Below are positions 22,474 through 29,247 of a stretch of DNA of 35,316 bases, one piece after another. Origin of the DNA: JAVBSX01 sp964576215 (GTDB lineage Bacteria; Planctomycetota; Planctomycetia; Pirellulales; Thermoguttaceae); contig CAZNVM010000289.1 in the NCBI GenBank assembly GCA_964576215.1, positions 1 through 35,316 on the forward strand. The letters run 5' to 3'. The notes beneath the pieces are model-generated. The model did not search any database. It saw only the letters and a list, made by a program, of their open reading frames with translations, and was not told the DNA's origin. The position numbers were made by a program, and so were the translations under genes. Each line of letters opens with the position of its first letter. Positions within the stretch are counted from its first letter, which is position 1.

Positions 22474-22566
22474 AATTACGAATTACGAATTACGAATTAC
22501 ATACCACGAATTACCAATTACGAATTACGAACCCGTTAAGTCATTCGTAATTCGTAATTCGTAATT
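22474..22566. repeat. Inverted pair of heptanucleotide arrays (ATTACGA / ATTCGTA)
   Basis: ATTACGA-type units at 22474-22531 (interrupted around 22500-22515) face oppositely oriented ATTCGTA units at 22543-22566. They can pair into a long hairpin. The array fills the gap between gspF and the GspG-like gene. The gspF TAA stop (22565-22567) overlaps its edge, and the next ATG starts 9 nt beyond the other edge. Confidence 0.88.
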
Positions 22567-23899
22567 ACTTCGCTTGGGAAAGTTCCGAGATCAGTTTGAT
22601 CAGCGGCAAAAACAGGGCGACTACGATAAAACCGACCAGGACACCGAGCATGATAATCAGCAACGGTTCCAACATCGACATCAAACTTTCGGTCAGCGTT
22701 TGCACTTCGTCGTCATACGTGTCGGCGACTTTGTAGAGCATCACGTCCAGTTCACCGGTTTCCTCCCCCACGTCGACCATGTTGACGACCATGTCGTCCA
22801 AAATCCGGCTACGTATTCTCATCGCGTAGATGAACGCTCCGAAGATCGGGAGGAAGAAGGTAAAGTACAACAGTGTCCCGAAATGGAACGTCGTTCCCGA
22901 ATGGACCTTCATCGGATTCGCAATGGTATCACCGTCACGAATCGCCTCAAGCACCCGATGATACATTAATTCGAACACGGCGTTGTTGCTCGTCTCCCTG
23001 GTAATGTGCAACGCTTCGAGGATCGGCACACCGCTCGTTACAAGCGTTCCAAGCGTTCGGGTGGTTCTCGCCACAGTCACCTTTTCGAATAATTGTCCGA
23101 AAATCGGCAGCTTGAGCAGGAACAGGTGCCACCCGAACCGCCCATACTCGAAACTGGTCGTTAGTTTAATCATCAACCAGATGGAAAACGGGATCAGCGG
23201 GAACAAAAACCAGTATTGCAAACACAACCGCGACCCGGTCATCAGGATAACCGTCATCGTCGGCAGTTCGGTTTCGAAGCTGTCGAAAATTTCCTGAAAT
23301 TTCGGGATGATGGCAATCATAATGAACGTCAAAATTCCGATTGCGAAGAATACGACCGCAATCGGGTAAGTCATCGCCGCCTTAATTTTGCGTTTGAGCT
23401 GTTCGGACCGTTCCAAAAATTCGGCAAGACGCTGGAGAATGGTTTCCAGAGCACCGCCCGCTTCACCGGCCTTGATCATGTTGACGTAAAGCCGGTTGAA
23501 ACACTTGGGCGTTTTGGACATCGCTTCGGAGAGGTTGGAACCACTTTCGATTTCCTGACAGACATCGATCAGGGAGTTTCTCAGTGCTCCAGGCCGGGAC
23601 TGAACCATCAGGATATTCAGGCTGCGCAAGATCGGCAAACCGGCGTCCTGAAGGATCGAAAGCTGTCGCGTGAACGTCGTCAACTGTTTCGACCCGACGC
23701 GACCGAAGGAAAAGGTCTTGCCGTCGTTTTTCTTGTCCGCTTTCTTGATCTTGCGATCCTTGTACGGTGCGATTTTGGTAACGATGTAGCCCATCTGACG
23801 TATCGTCTGCTGGGCCTCGTCCTCCGTTGTGGCATCAATGATGTCCTTGATTTCCTTCCCGGTCGTCGCGTCAATCGCTTCAAATTTAAACTGAGGCAT
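22565..23899 (-). CDS. gspF: GspF/PilC-family inner-membrane platform protein
   Basis: 444 residues. The N-terminal region MPQFKFEAIDATTGKEI is typical of GspF/PilC. Two T2SSF domains follow: one around residues 75-200 (FTRQLSILQDAGLPILRSL) and one from about 275 (RTLGTLVTSGVPILEAL ... VDVGEETGELD). Membrane helices lie near 180-205, 230-250 and at the C-terminus. The second domain contains an extra hydrophobic stretch (GTLLYFTFFLPIFGAFIYAM) between NPMKV and the conserved GEETG motif, where classical GspF has only a short loop. The protein forms the base that links the assembly ATPase to pseudopilins. It lies between gspE/pilB and the prepilin genes, as in many pilus loci. A heptamer array begins 5 nt upstream of the ATG and no Shine-Dalgarno is visible. 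Confidence 0.92.
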   Translation of the reverse strand: MPQFKFEAIDATTGKEIKDIIDATTEDEAQQTIRQMGYIVTKIAPYKDRKIKKADKKNDGKTFSFGRVGSKQLTTFTRQLSILQDAGLPILRSLNILMVQSRPGALRNSLIDVCQEIESGSNLSEAMSKTPKCFNRLYVNMIKAGEAGGALETILQRLAEFLERSEQLKRKIKAAMTYPIAVVFFAIGILTFIMIAIIPKFQEIFDSFETELPTMTVILMTGSRLCLQYWFLFPLIPFSIWLMIKLTTSFEYGRFGWHLFLLKLPIFGQLFEKVTVARTTRTLGTLVTSGVPILEALHITRETSNNAVFELMYHRVLEAIRDGDTIANPMKVHSGTTFHFGTLLYFTFFLPIFGAFIYAMRIRSRILDDMVVNMVDVGEETGELDVMLYKVADTYDDEVQTLTESLMSMLEPLLIIMLGVLVGFIVVALFLPLIKLISELSQAK

Positions 23900-23904
23900 G
23901 GTTA

Positions 23905-24030
23905 AAATGAGAAATTAGAAATGAGAAATGAGAAATAACAAACGGGAAACAACAAATGGGAATTGAGAAAGTAATTTAGGTTTCTGTGCTACAAAATTAT
24001 TTCTCATTTCTCATTTCCTATTTCTCATTT
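23905..24030. repeat. Long inverted pair of heptanucleotide arrays (AAATGAG / CTCATTT)
   Basis: A 34-bp arm (23905-23938, AAATGAG and variants) and a 34-bp arm (23997-24030, CTCATTT and variants) are complementary with two mismatches. They enclose a 58-bp centre that also holds diverged units. The structure spans the entire gap between gspE/pilB (stop 24029-24031) and gspF (start 23899). On the coding strand the unit contains TGA. Confidence 0.92.
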
Positions 24031-25741
24031 ATTCAACGACGGTTTCCCGCACGACTTCGTCAATCGTCGAAATCCCCTGATAAATCTTGTCCAAACCGGC
24101 GTCGCGCAAAGTCAACATGCCGTTGCGCTGGGCGGCGTAGCGCATGTCGGCGGCGGAACTGTTCCTGTTGATCAAGTCACGAATCTCGTCGTTGATCACC
24201 ATGAACTCGTGGATCGCCGTGCGCCCTTTGTAGCCGGTGTTGTTACACGTTACGCAACCTCTGCCGCGATAAAACGCCTTGTCCGCAATCTCCGCCTGGG
24301 AAAGCTGTAACTCGTACAACTGTTCCGGCGGCGGCGTATACTTCTCTTTACATTCGACGCAAATCTTCCGCACAAGACGTTGTGCGAGAATCGCTTCCAG
24401 CGTCGCCGTTATCAAAAACGCCGGGATGCCCATATCTTTGAGCCGCGTCACCGTCGTCGGGGCGTCATTCGTGTGAAGCGTGCTAAACACCAAGTGTCCG
24501 GTCAGCGACGCCTGCACCGCAATTTCCGCCGTTTCCTGGTCCCGAATCTCGCCGACGAGAATCTTGTCCGGGTCCTGTCGCAAAATCGAACGCAAACACT
24601 GGGCAAACGTGTTCCCGATGTCCGCGTCAATCGGCATCTGGATGATGCCGTCAATGTCATATTCGACCGGGTCTTCGGTCGTCATCAGCTTGTCCGTGAT
24701 CACGTTCAGTTCCGAAAGGGCCGCATAGAGCGTCGTCGTCTTACCGGAACCGGTCGGACCGGTGACCAAAATGATACCATTGGGACGCTCGATCACCTTT
24801 CGGAAATGTTTTAACACGAACGGGTCCATACCAACGTTGTCAAGGTTCAGCATCACGACCGACTTGTCGAGAATCCGGCAGACGACGCTTTCGCCGAACA
24901 ACGTCGGGAGCACCGAAACGCGGAAGTCGATCGGGTGTCCACCGACGCTCATACGGATACGTCCGTCCTGGGGCAAACGCTTTTCCGCAATGTCGAGGTT
25001 TGACATCACCTTGATTCTTGTCGTGATGGCCGACGCCAAATGTCGCGGCGGCGGCACCATTTCGTACAACGTCCCATCCGCCTTGATCCGGATTTTGAAC
25101 TCGTCTTCGAACGGTTCAAAGTGCAAGTCGCTTGCATGGTCCTTGATTCCAAGCAGGAAGACCATATTGAGCAGTTTCCGGACCGGGGCACTTTCGCTGA
25201 GGGCTTCCACGCTTGCCAGGTCGATAGTGCCGGCGTCAAGTTGTCGGGCCGTTTCGGCCAACTCTTTATCTCCTTCCAGATCACGAATGAGCGTTTCGAC
25301 GCTTTCCACGTCGGAAGCGTAGTACCGGGACAATGCGCCGGTAATATCGCGCGGCGTTGTAACAACCGCCCGGATTTGGTAGCCGAGAAAATTCCGCAAT
25401 TCGTCGAGAACCATCAGGTTCTGCGGTTCACACATGGCAACGGTCAGAACGTCATTTTTGAAACTGACCGGTATGACTTTGTACAACTGGGCCATCGGTT
25501 CCGTCAGGTGCGACAGAACTTCCGGCGGAATCGTGATGTCCGCAAGACTGATGACCTGCAACCCAAGCTGTTCGGCCAAGGCAACGGACAACTGGTCGTC
25601 ATTGAGCAAACCGATCCCGATCGCAACCTGCCCGATCATCTCGTGCGGCCGCGCCTGGTGCTCTTCAAGGAGCATTTCAAGTTGCTCTTCATCGATATAA
25701 CCGAGATCGACGAGAACCTGTCCTAATCTGCGTGCAGGCAT
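24029..25741 (-). CDS. gspE: GspE/PilB-family assembly ATPase
   Basis: 570 residues. An N-terminal MshEN/T2SSE-N domain (about 1-150) contains two RLGQxLV...G-type repeats (RRLGQVLVDLGYIDEEQL and MIGQVAIGIGLLNDDQL), the fold that binds c-di-GMP in MshE. The ATPase core has Walker A GPTGSGKTT (328-336), an Asp-box region around TTEDPVE, Walker B ILVGEIRD (394-401) and the His-box TLHT (421-424). A zinc-binding tetracysteine (Cys461, 464, 496, 499) is present. It powers pseudopilin assembly from the cytoplasmic face with GspF. PilT adjacent suggests a type IV pilus rather than a pure type II system. A heptamer array ends 6 nt before the ATG; no Shine-Dalgarno is visible. Confidence 0.94.
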   Translation of the reverse strand: MPARRLGQVLVDLGYIDEEQLEMLLEEHQARPHEMIGQVAIGIGLLNDDQLSVALAEQLGLQVISLADITIPPEVLSHLTEPMAQLYKVIPVSFKNDVLTVAMCEPQNLMVLDELRNFLGYQIRAVVTTPRDITGALSRYYASDVESVETLIRDLEGDKELAETARQLDAGTIDLASVEALSESAPVRKLLNMVFLLGIKDHASDLHFEPFEDEFKIRIKADGTLYEMVPPPRHLASAITTRIKVMSNLDIAEKRLPQDGRIRMSVGGHPIDFRVSVLPTLFGESVVCRILDKSVVMLNLDNVGMDPFVLKHFRKVIERPNGIILVTGPTGSGKTTTLYAALSELNVITDKLMTTEDPVEYDIDGIIQMPIDADIGNTFAQCLRSILRQDPDKILVGEIRDQETAEIAVQASLTGHLVFSTLHTNDAPTTVTRLKDMGIPAFLITATLEAILAQRLVRKICVECKEKYTPPPEQLYELQLSQAEIADKAFYRGRGCVTCNNTGYKGRTAIHEFMVINDEIRDLINRNSSAADMRYAAQRNGMLTLRDAGLDKIYQGISTIDEVVRETVVE

Positions 25742-25747
25742 GTTTTT

Positions 25748-25770
25748 AATTACGAATTACGAATTACGAA
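25748..25770. repeat. Heptanucleotide array, unit AATTACG (3 units)
   Basis: Three AATTACG units lie in the 44-bp gap between pilT and gspE/pilB, 6 nt upstream of the gspE ATG. The unit is the same as at 17203-17243 and 22474-22566. Confidence 0.85.
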
Positions 25771-25785
25771 CACAAATTTTTCTTT

Positions 25786-26910
25786 TCATTTCTTCTTCTT
25801 GTTGTCTTCTTCCTCTTCTTCTCCATCTTCCAGAACGGCTCCGGATTCCCAACGAAGCATCTTTTGAATGAGCATGTCCGGCAGGTTTGCCTTACCAAGA
25901 GCGTCTTCCTTGGTAATGATTCCGTCTTTGTACAGACGAAACAGATGGTCGTCCAAAAGTTGCATACCGAGTTTATGCCCGGTCTGAATCGAGGACGTAA
26001 TACGGAATGTTTTGTTTTCACGAATCAGGTTTGCAATCGCAGAGGTAACGACGAGCATTTCGTAAGCGGCAACCCGGCCCCCTTGAATCCTCGGCAAAAG
26101 CTGTTGCGAGAGAATTCCGATAATCGAGGTCGAAAGTTGTGTCCGAATCTGCTCCTGTTGGTTCGTCGGAAACACGTCAATAATACGGTTGACCGTACCG
26201 GCGGCACCGGTCGTGTGCAAAGTCCCGAAAACGATGTGACCGGTTTCCGCTGCGGTAATGGCCGCTTCAATCGTTTCCAGGTCCCGCATTTCCCCGACGA
26301 GGATCACGTCCGGGTCTTGACGCAAAGCACGGCGAATCGCTTCGGCAAACGACGGCACGTCCACGCCGACTTCGCGTTGATTGACCGTCGATTTTTTGTG
26401 GTAATGGTAAAATTCAATCGGGTCTTCGATCGTGATAATATGATGGTCGATGTTCATATTCAGGTGATCGATGCAAGCCGCAAGAGTCGTCGATTTTCCC
26501 GAACCGGTCGGACCAGTTACGAGAATCAAACCGCGTGATTTGAAAATCAAATCTTTCATCACAGGCGGAGTATTCAGGTCTTCCATGCTAAGCAGCTTAT
26601 TCGGAATTTGCCGGAGAACCATACCGGTATTTCCACGTTGCTTGAAAATGGAAACGCGAAATCGGGCTTTATCACCAAAGGCAAAACCGAAGTCCGCAGT
26701 TCCGACCTGTTGCAACTCCTGCTGGCAGCGTTCAGGGGCGACGCTTTTCATCAGCGAAACGGTGTCTTCCGGCTCAAGAATTTTGGTTTCTAACTTAACC
26801 AACCGTCCGTGCAGGCGTAACACAGGCGGTTGACCGACGGCAATATGCAAGTCGCTCGCATTACGGACGACTACCGTCTCAAGAAGTTTATCAATGAGAA
26901 TCGTGCCCAT
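25786..26910 (-). CDS. pilT: PilT-type retraction ATPase
   Basis: 374 residues, normal for PilT. The N-terminal PAS-like domain contains ASDLHIAVGQPPVLRLHG. The RecA-like core has Walker A GPTGSGKST (133-141), ITIEDPIEF (Asp box), Walker B VILVGEMRD (202-210), the His-box TLHT (230-233) and the PilT-specific AIRNLIRE-like segment (here AIANLIREN). The C-terminus ends in an unusual acidic then lysine run (EEEEEDNKKKK). It retracts type IV pili or recycles pilin subunits. It is the first gene of the pilus cluster. GGCGGAG 12 nt upstream of the ATG is a possible Shine-Dalgarno. A distant candidate promoter on this strand is TTGCTT-16-TATTAT in the upstream gap (about 27020-27065). Confidence 0.95.
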   Translation of the reverse strand: MGTILIDKLLETVVVRNASDLHIAVGQPPVLRLHGRLVKLETKILEPEDTVSLMKSVAPERCQQELQQVGTADFGFAFGDKARFRVSIFKQRGNTGMVLRQIPNKLLSMEDLNTPPVMKDLIFKSRGLILVTGPTGSGKSTTLAACIDHLNMNIDHHIITIEDPIEFYHYHKKSTVNQREVGVDVPSFAEAIRRALRQDPDVILVGEMRDLETIEAAITAAETGHIVFGTLHTTGAAGTVNRIIDVFPTNQQEQIRTQLSTSIIGILSQQLLPRIQGGRVAAYEMLVVTSAIANLIRENKTFRITSSIQTGHKLGMQLLDDHLFRLYKDGIITKEDALGKANLPDMLIQKMLRWESGAVLEDGEEEEEDNKKKK

Positions 26911-27117
26911 TTTTTATGAACTCCGCCTTGTTTAATCAACACACCGCCTATTTTACAGGAAGAATATTCATTGTAATCAACCAAGTGTCCCGTTGATTTT
27001 ACTCGTTTGCAACGCGAAACCTAGTTTCCTGTAATCATAATAGCAAGCAAATACAAAAAAGCAAGTCTTTACTACCAAAATTTTCGATAAAATCCAACAA
27101 TTTTGGACATCTTCCTA
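26911..27117. other. Gap between the MCP and pilT: possible weak promoter
   Basis: This AT-rich stretch holds a weak promoter-like sequence on the minus strand (TTGCTT, 16 nt, TATTAT, near 27020-27065) ahead of pilT. Otherwise nothing is recognised. Its upstream edge is repeat B copy 2. Confidence 0.35.
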
Positions 27118-27236
27118 ATTCAACGCCAATGAGACAACATTTTCGCTACCGTGAACCCAATCAGAGCCGCGCACGCAGTAAGCGGTGCTCCCGGTGGTAA
27201 CGTGAAAATCGCTTACTCCGTGCGCGGCTCGATTTT
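27118..27236 (-). repeat. Palindromic repeat, family B, copy 2 (opposite orientation)
   Basis: The tail (27118-27156) and arms (27157-27186 and 27208-27233) match copy 1 in reverse orientation. The 21-nt loop, however, has the same plus-strand orientation in both copies (GGTGGTAACGTGAAA here, GGCGGTAACGTGAAA in copy 1), so it is flipped relative to the arms and tail. The element begins 10 nt after the MCP stop codon, in the same gene-to-tail order as copy 1 after hemG. Confidence 0.88.
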
Positions 27237-27246
27237 ACGGTTTGAG

Positions 27247-28962
27247 TTAATACTTTCCAAATTCTTTGTCATCCAAATGGATGGTGATTTCCATGTTGTC
27301 GGAACCGCCGCCCCAACCGGAAGACGGGAGAGCGGTCGCCGCATATTCCGTTGACTCCGGTATCGCAACCGGTTTTACGACAGGCTTTACAACCGGTTTC
27401 GCAACTGGTTTTGCGAGAGGTTTTGTCGCAGCGACAGAAGCTGCCGGTTTTTTTATTGCCGGTGCTACCTGAGCTGGAAGTGCCGCCGGTTTGACCGGAG
27501 GGGCAGGTTTTTTCGGCAAAACCGGCGCAATTGTTTTAGCGGACGCGACATCGACGACCGGTGTTGCTACTACAATCGGTTGAACAGGATTGTACGTTTC
27601 CTTTTGTTCGGCAACTTTCGTTGCACCGTTTTCGCTCGGAAGTTTGAATTGGCTGACCAACGTTTTTAACGTTACCGCCTGAGAACTCATTTCCCGGGAA
27701 ACACTTGCCGTTTCTTCTGCGTTGGCCGTATTTTGTTGCGTAACCGAGTCGATTTGTTGCAGTGCCGTGGAAACCTGCATCACGCCTTGGGCCTGCTCCC
27801 GGCTTGCTTTGGCAATCTCGTCGATCAAATTCGCCGTGTTCTGTGAATATTCAAGAATTTCACGCAAAGTCTCCGCTGTTTGCGTTACGATTTCGGCACC
27901 ATCTTGAATCTGTTTATTGTTCTGCTCGATCATTTGGGTCGTTTCTCCAGCCGCTTTTGCACTTCGCGCTGCCAGATTGCGGACTTCCTCGGCGACGACC
28001 GCAAACCCTTTTCCATGTACTCCTGCCCGAGCGGCTTCCACAGCGGCGTTGAGCGCAAGCAAATTCGTTTGGAACGAAATGTCGTCGATCACTTTGATCA
28101 CTTTTTTTACGTCGGCGGCGTTTTTCGTGATCAACTGCATCGACGCAACCATTTTGTCCATCATGGTCTGACCGCTTCCTGCGGCGGAGTTTGTTTTTTG
28201 GGCAAGCAGGCTCGCTTCTGAAGCACTTTGGGCGTTTTTGTTCGTTTGCCCCCCCATTTCTCCCATGGTCGCCGTGATTTCTTCCAACGAGGCGGCGGAC
28301 TGAGTCGCTCCGTTGGAAAGGTTGTCGCTTGCACTGGCAACCTGGGTCGATCCGGTAGTAACTTGAACTACGGAGTCGCTGACTTTTTTCAAAACACCAC
28401 TGACTTTGGAAATCATGCGACGAATGTTGATCAACATTTCGTCTTTGTCCCCTTTTGGTTGAATCTGGATGGTCCAGTCTCCTTCACTCAGGGCTTGGGC
28501 TGCTTTGGCGGAATTACGAAAATCCTTGACAATTATGCTGGTAGCTTGGACTAAACTCCCGATTTCGTCTTGGCGGGCAAGGTATTGCTGGTCAAATTCC
28601 ACTTCCAAGTCCCCTTCATTGGCAATCCGTTTCAGGGAGGTAACGATGGTTTTCATACCACGGGAAATATCATGGACAATGCAGTACCCTGCGGCACCTC
28701 CAAGTAACAGGGTAAGCAAGCAGGCCCCGAAGAGAGACCTCGTCGCCCAAATCCGATTGTTTTTGGCCTTTTCAATAAGCGTATTTCCCTGTTGGGTGAT
28801 CTCCGTATTCTCTGAAATTTCCAACACTTTGGAAAAGTCCGAAACAGCGGTGTCCATTTGAGAAATGCCGAACCAACCGACCAAACCGACGAACATTGCA
28901 AGGAGGATGGTCAGACCGAATCCCATAAAAAGTTTTGTGCCGAGAGAGAGATGCGTAAACAT
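27247..28962 (-). CDS. Methyl-accepting chemotaxis protein with minimal sensor loop and Pro/Ala/Lys-rich tail
   Basis: 571 residues. TM1 lies at about 11-33 and TM2 at 73-96, leaving an extracytoplasmic segment of only about 38 residues, far below the ~150 usual for a ligand-binding domain. A HAMP region follows (97-150) and then possibly a second HAMP-like segment. The signalling domain contains the conserved hairpin tip DDISFQTNLLALNAAVEAARAG and GFAVVAEEVRNLA. After it comes a low-complexity tail with PVAKPVVKPVVKPV repeats, ending EITIHLDDKEFGKY, not a CheR-binding pentapeptide. It probably senses a membrane or cytoplasmic signal and reports to CheA/CheW, which are not in the window. Its place just upstream of pilT fits control of pilus motility; that link is inference. 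Confidence 0.92.
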   Translation of the reverse strand: MFTHLSLGTKLFMGFGLTILLAMFVGLVGWFGISQMDTAVSDFSKVLEISENTEITQQGNTLIEKAKNNRIWATRSLFGACLLTLLLGGAAGYCIVHDISRGMKTIVTSLKRIANEGDLEVEFDQQYLARQDEIGSLVQATSIIVKDFRNSAKAAQALSEGDWTIQIQPKGDKDEMLINIRRMISKVSGVLKKVSDSVVQVTTGSTQVASASDNLSNGATQSAASLEEITATMGEMGGQTNKNAQSASEASLLAQKTNSAAGSGQTMMDKMVASMQLITKNAADVKKVIKVIDDISFQTNLLALNAAVEAARAGVHGKGFAVVAEEVRNLAARSAKAAGETTQMIEQNNKQIQDGAEIVTQTAETLREILEYSQNTANLIDEIAKASREQAQGVMQVSTALQQIDSVTQQNTANAEETASVSREMSSQAVTLKTLVSQFKLPSENGATKVAEQKETYNPVQPIVVATPVVDVASAKTIAPVLPKKPAPPVKPAALPAQVAPAIKKPAASVAATKPLAKPVAKPVVKPVVKPVAIPESTEYAATALPSSGWGGGSDNMEITIHLDDKEFGKY

Positions 28963-29174
28963 GTTTCTAATTTAATGCGAGTCGTATTGTGTTCATTGAA
29001 GAGAATCAACGAATAAAAACCACTAAGTTGCGTATACAATAGCTTATTTGCAAACGTGCGTGTGGCATTCCCGATTAACAAATCAAGAAAGCTCCCATTT
29101 TCGGGAGAAAATGCAATAATCGTGTCGAAAGAGACGACAAAGAGGATTGTAGCGACTTTGTGGATGCTGCGGAC
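28963..29174. other. Gap upstream of the MCP, small hairpin only
   Basis: The gap holds a short hairpin CTCCC / GGGAG near 29090-29105. No clear promoter for the MCP was found, although the strong terminator at 29175-29214 implies that the MCP has its own. Confidence 0.4.
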
Positions 29175-29214
29175 AAAAAAACGGTCCGGCACATCCCAGT
29201 GGATGCACCGGACC
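29175..29214 (-). terminator. Strong intrinsic terminator of the subtilase gene
   Basis: On the minus strand a 14-bp stem starts with GGTCCGGTGCATCC (two wobble pairs, 4-nt loop) and is followed by C/G and seven T residues. It lies 34 nt after the subtilase stop codon and separates the subtilase from the MCP. Confidence 0.88.
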
Positions 29215-29247
29215 GGATTTCGCGGACAATCGCCGGCCAAGACCGGA

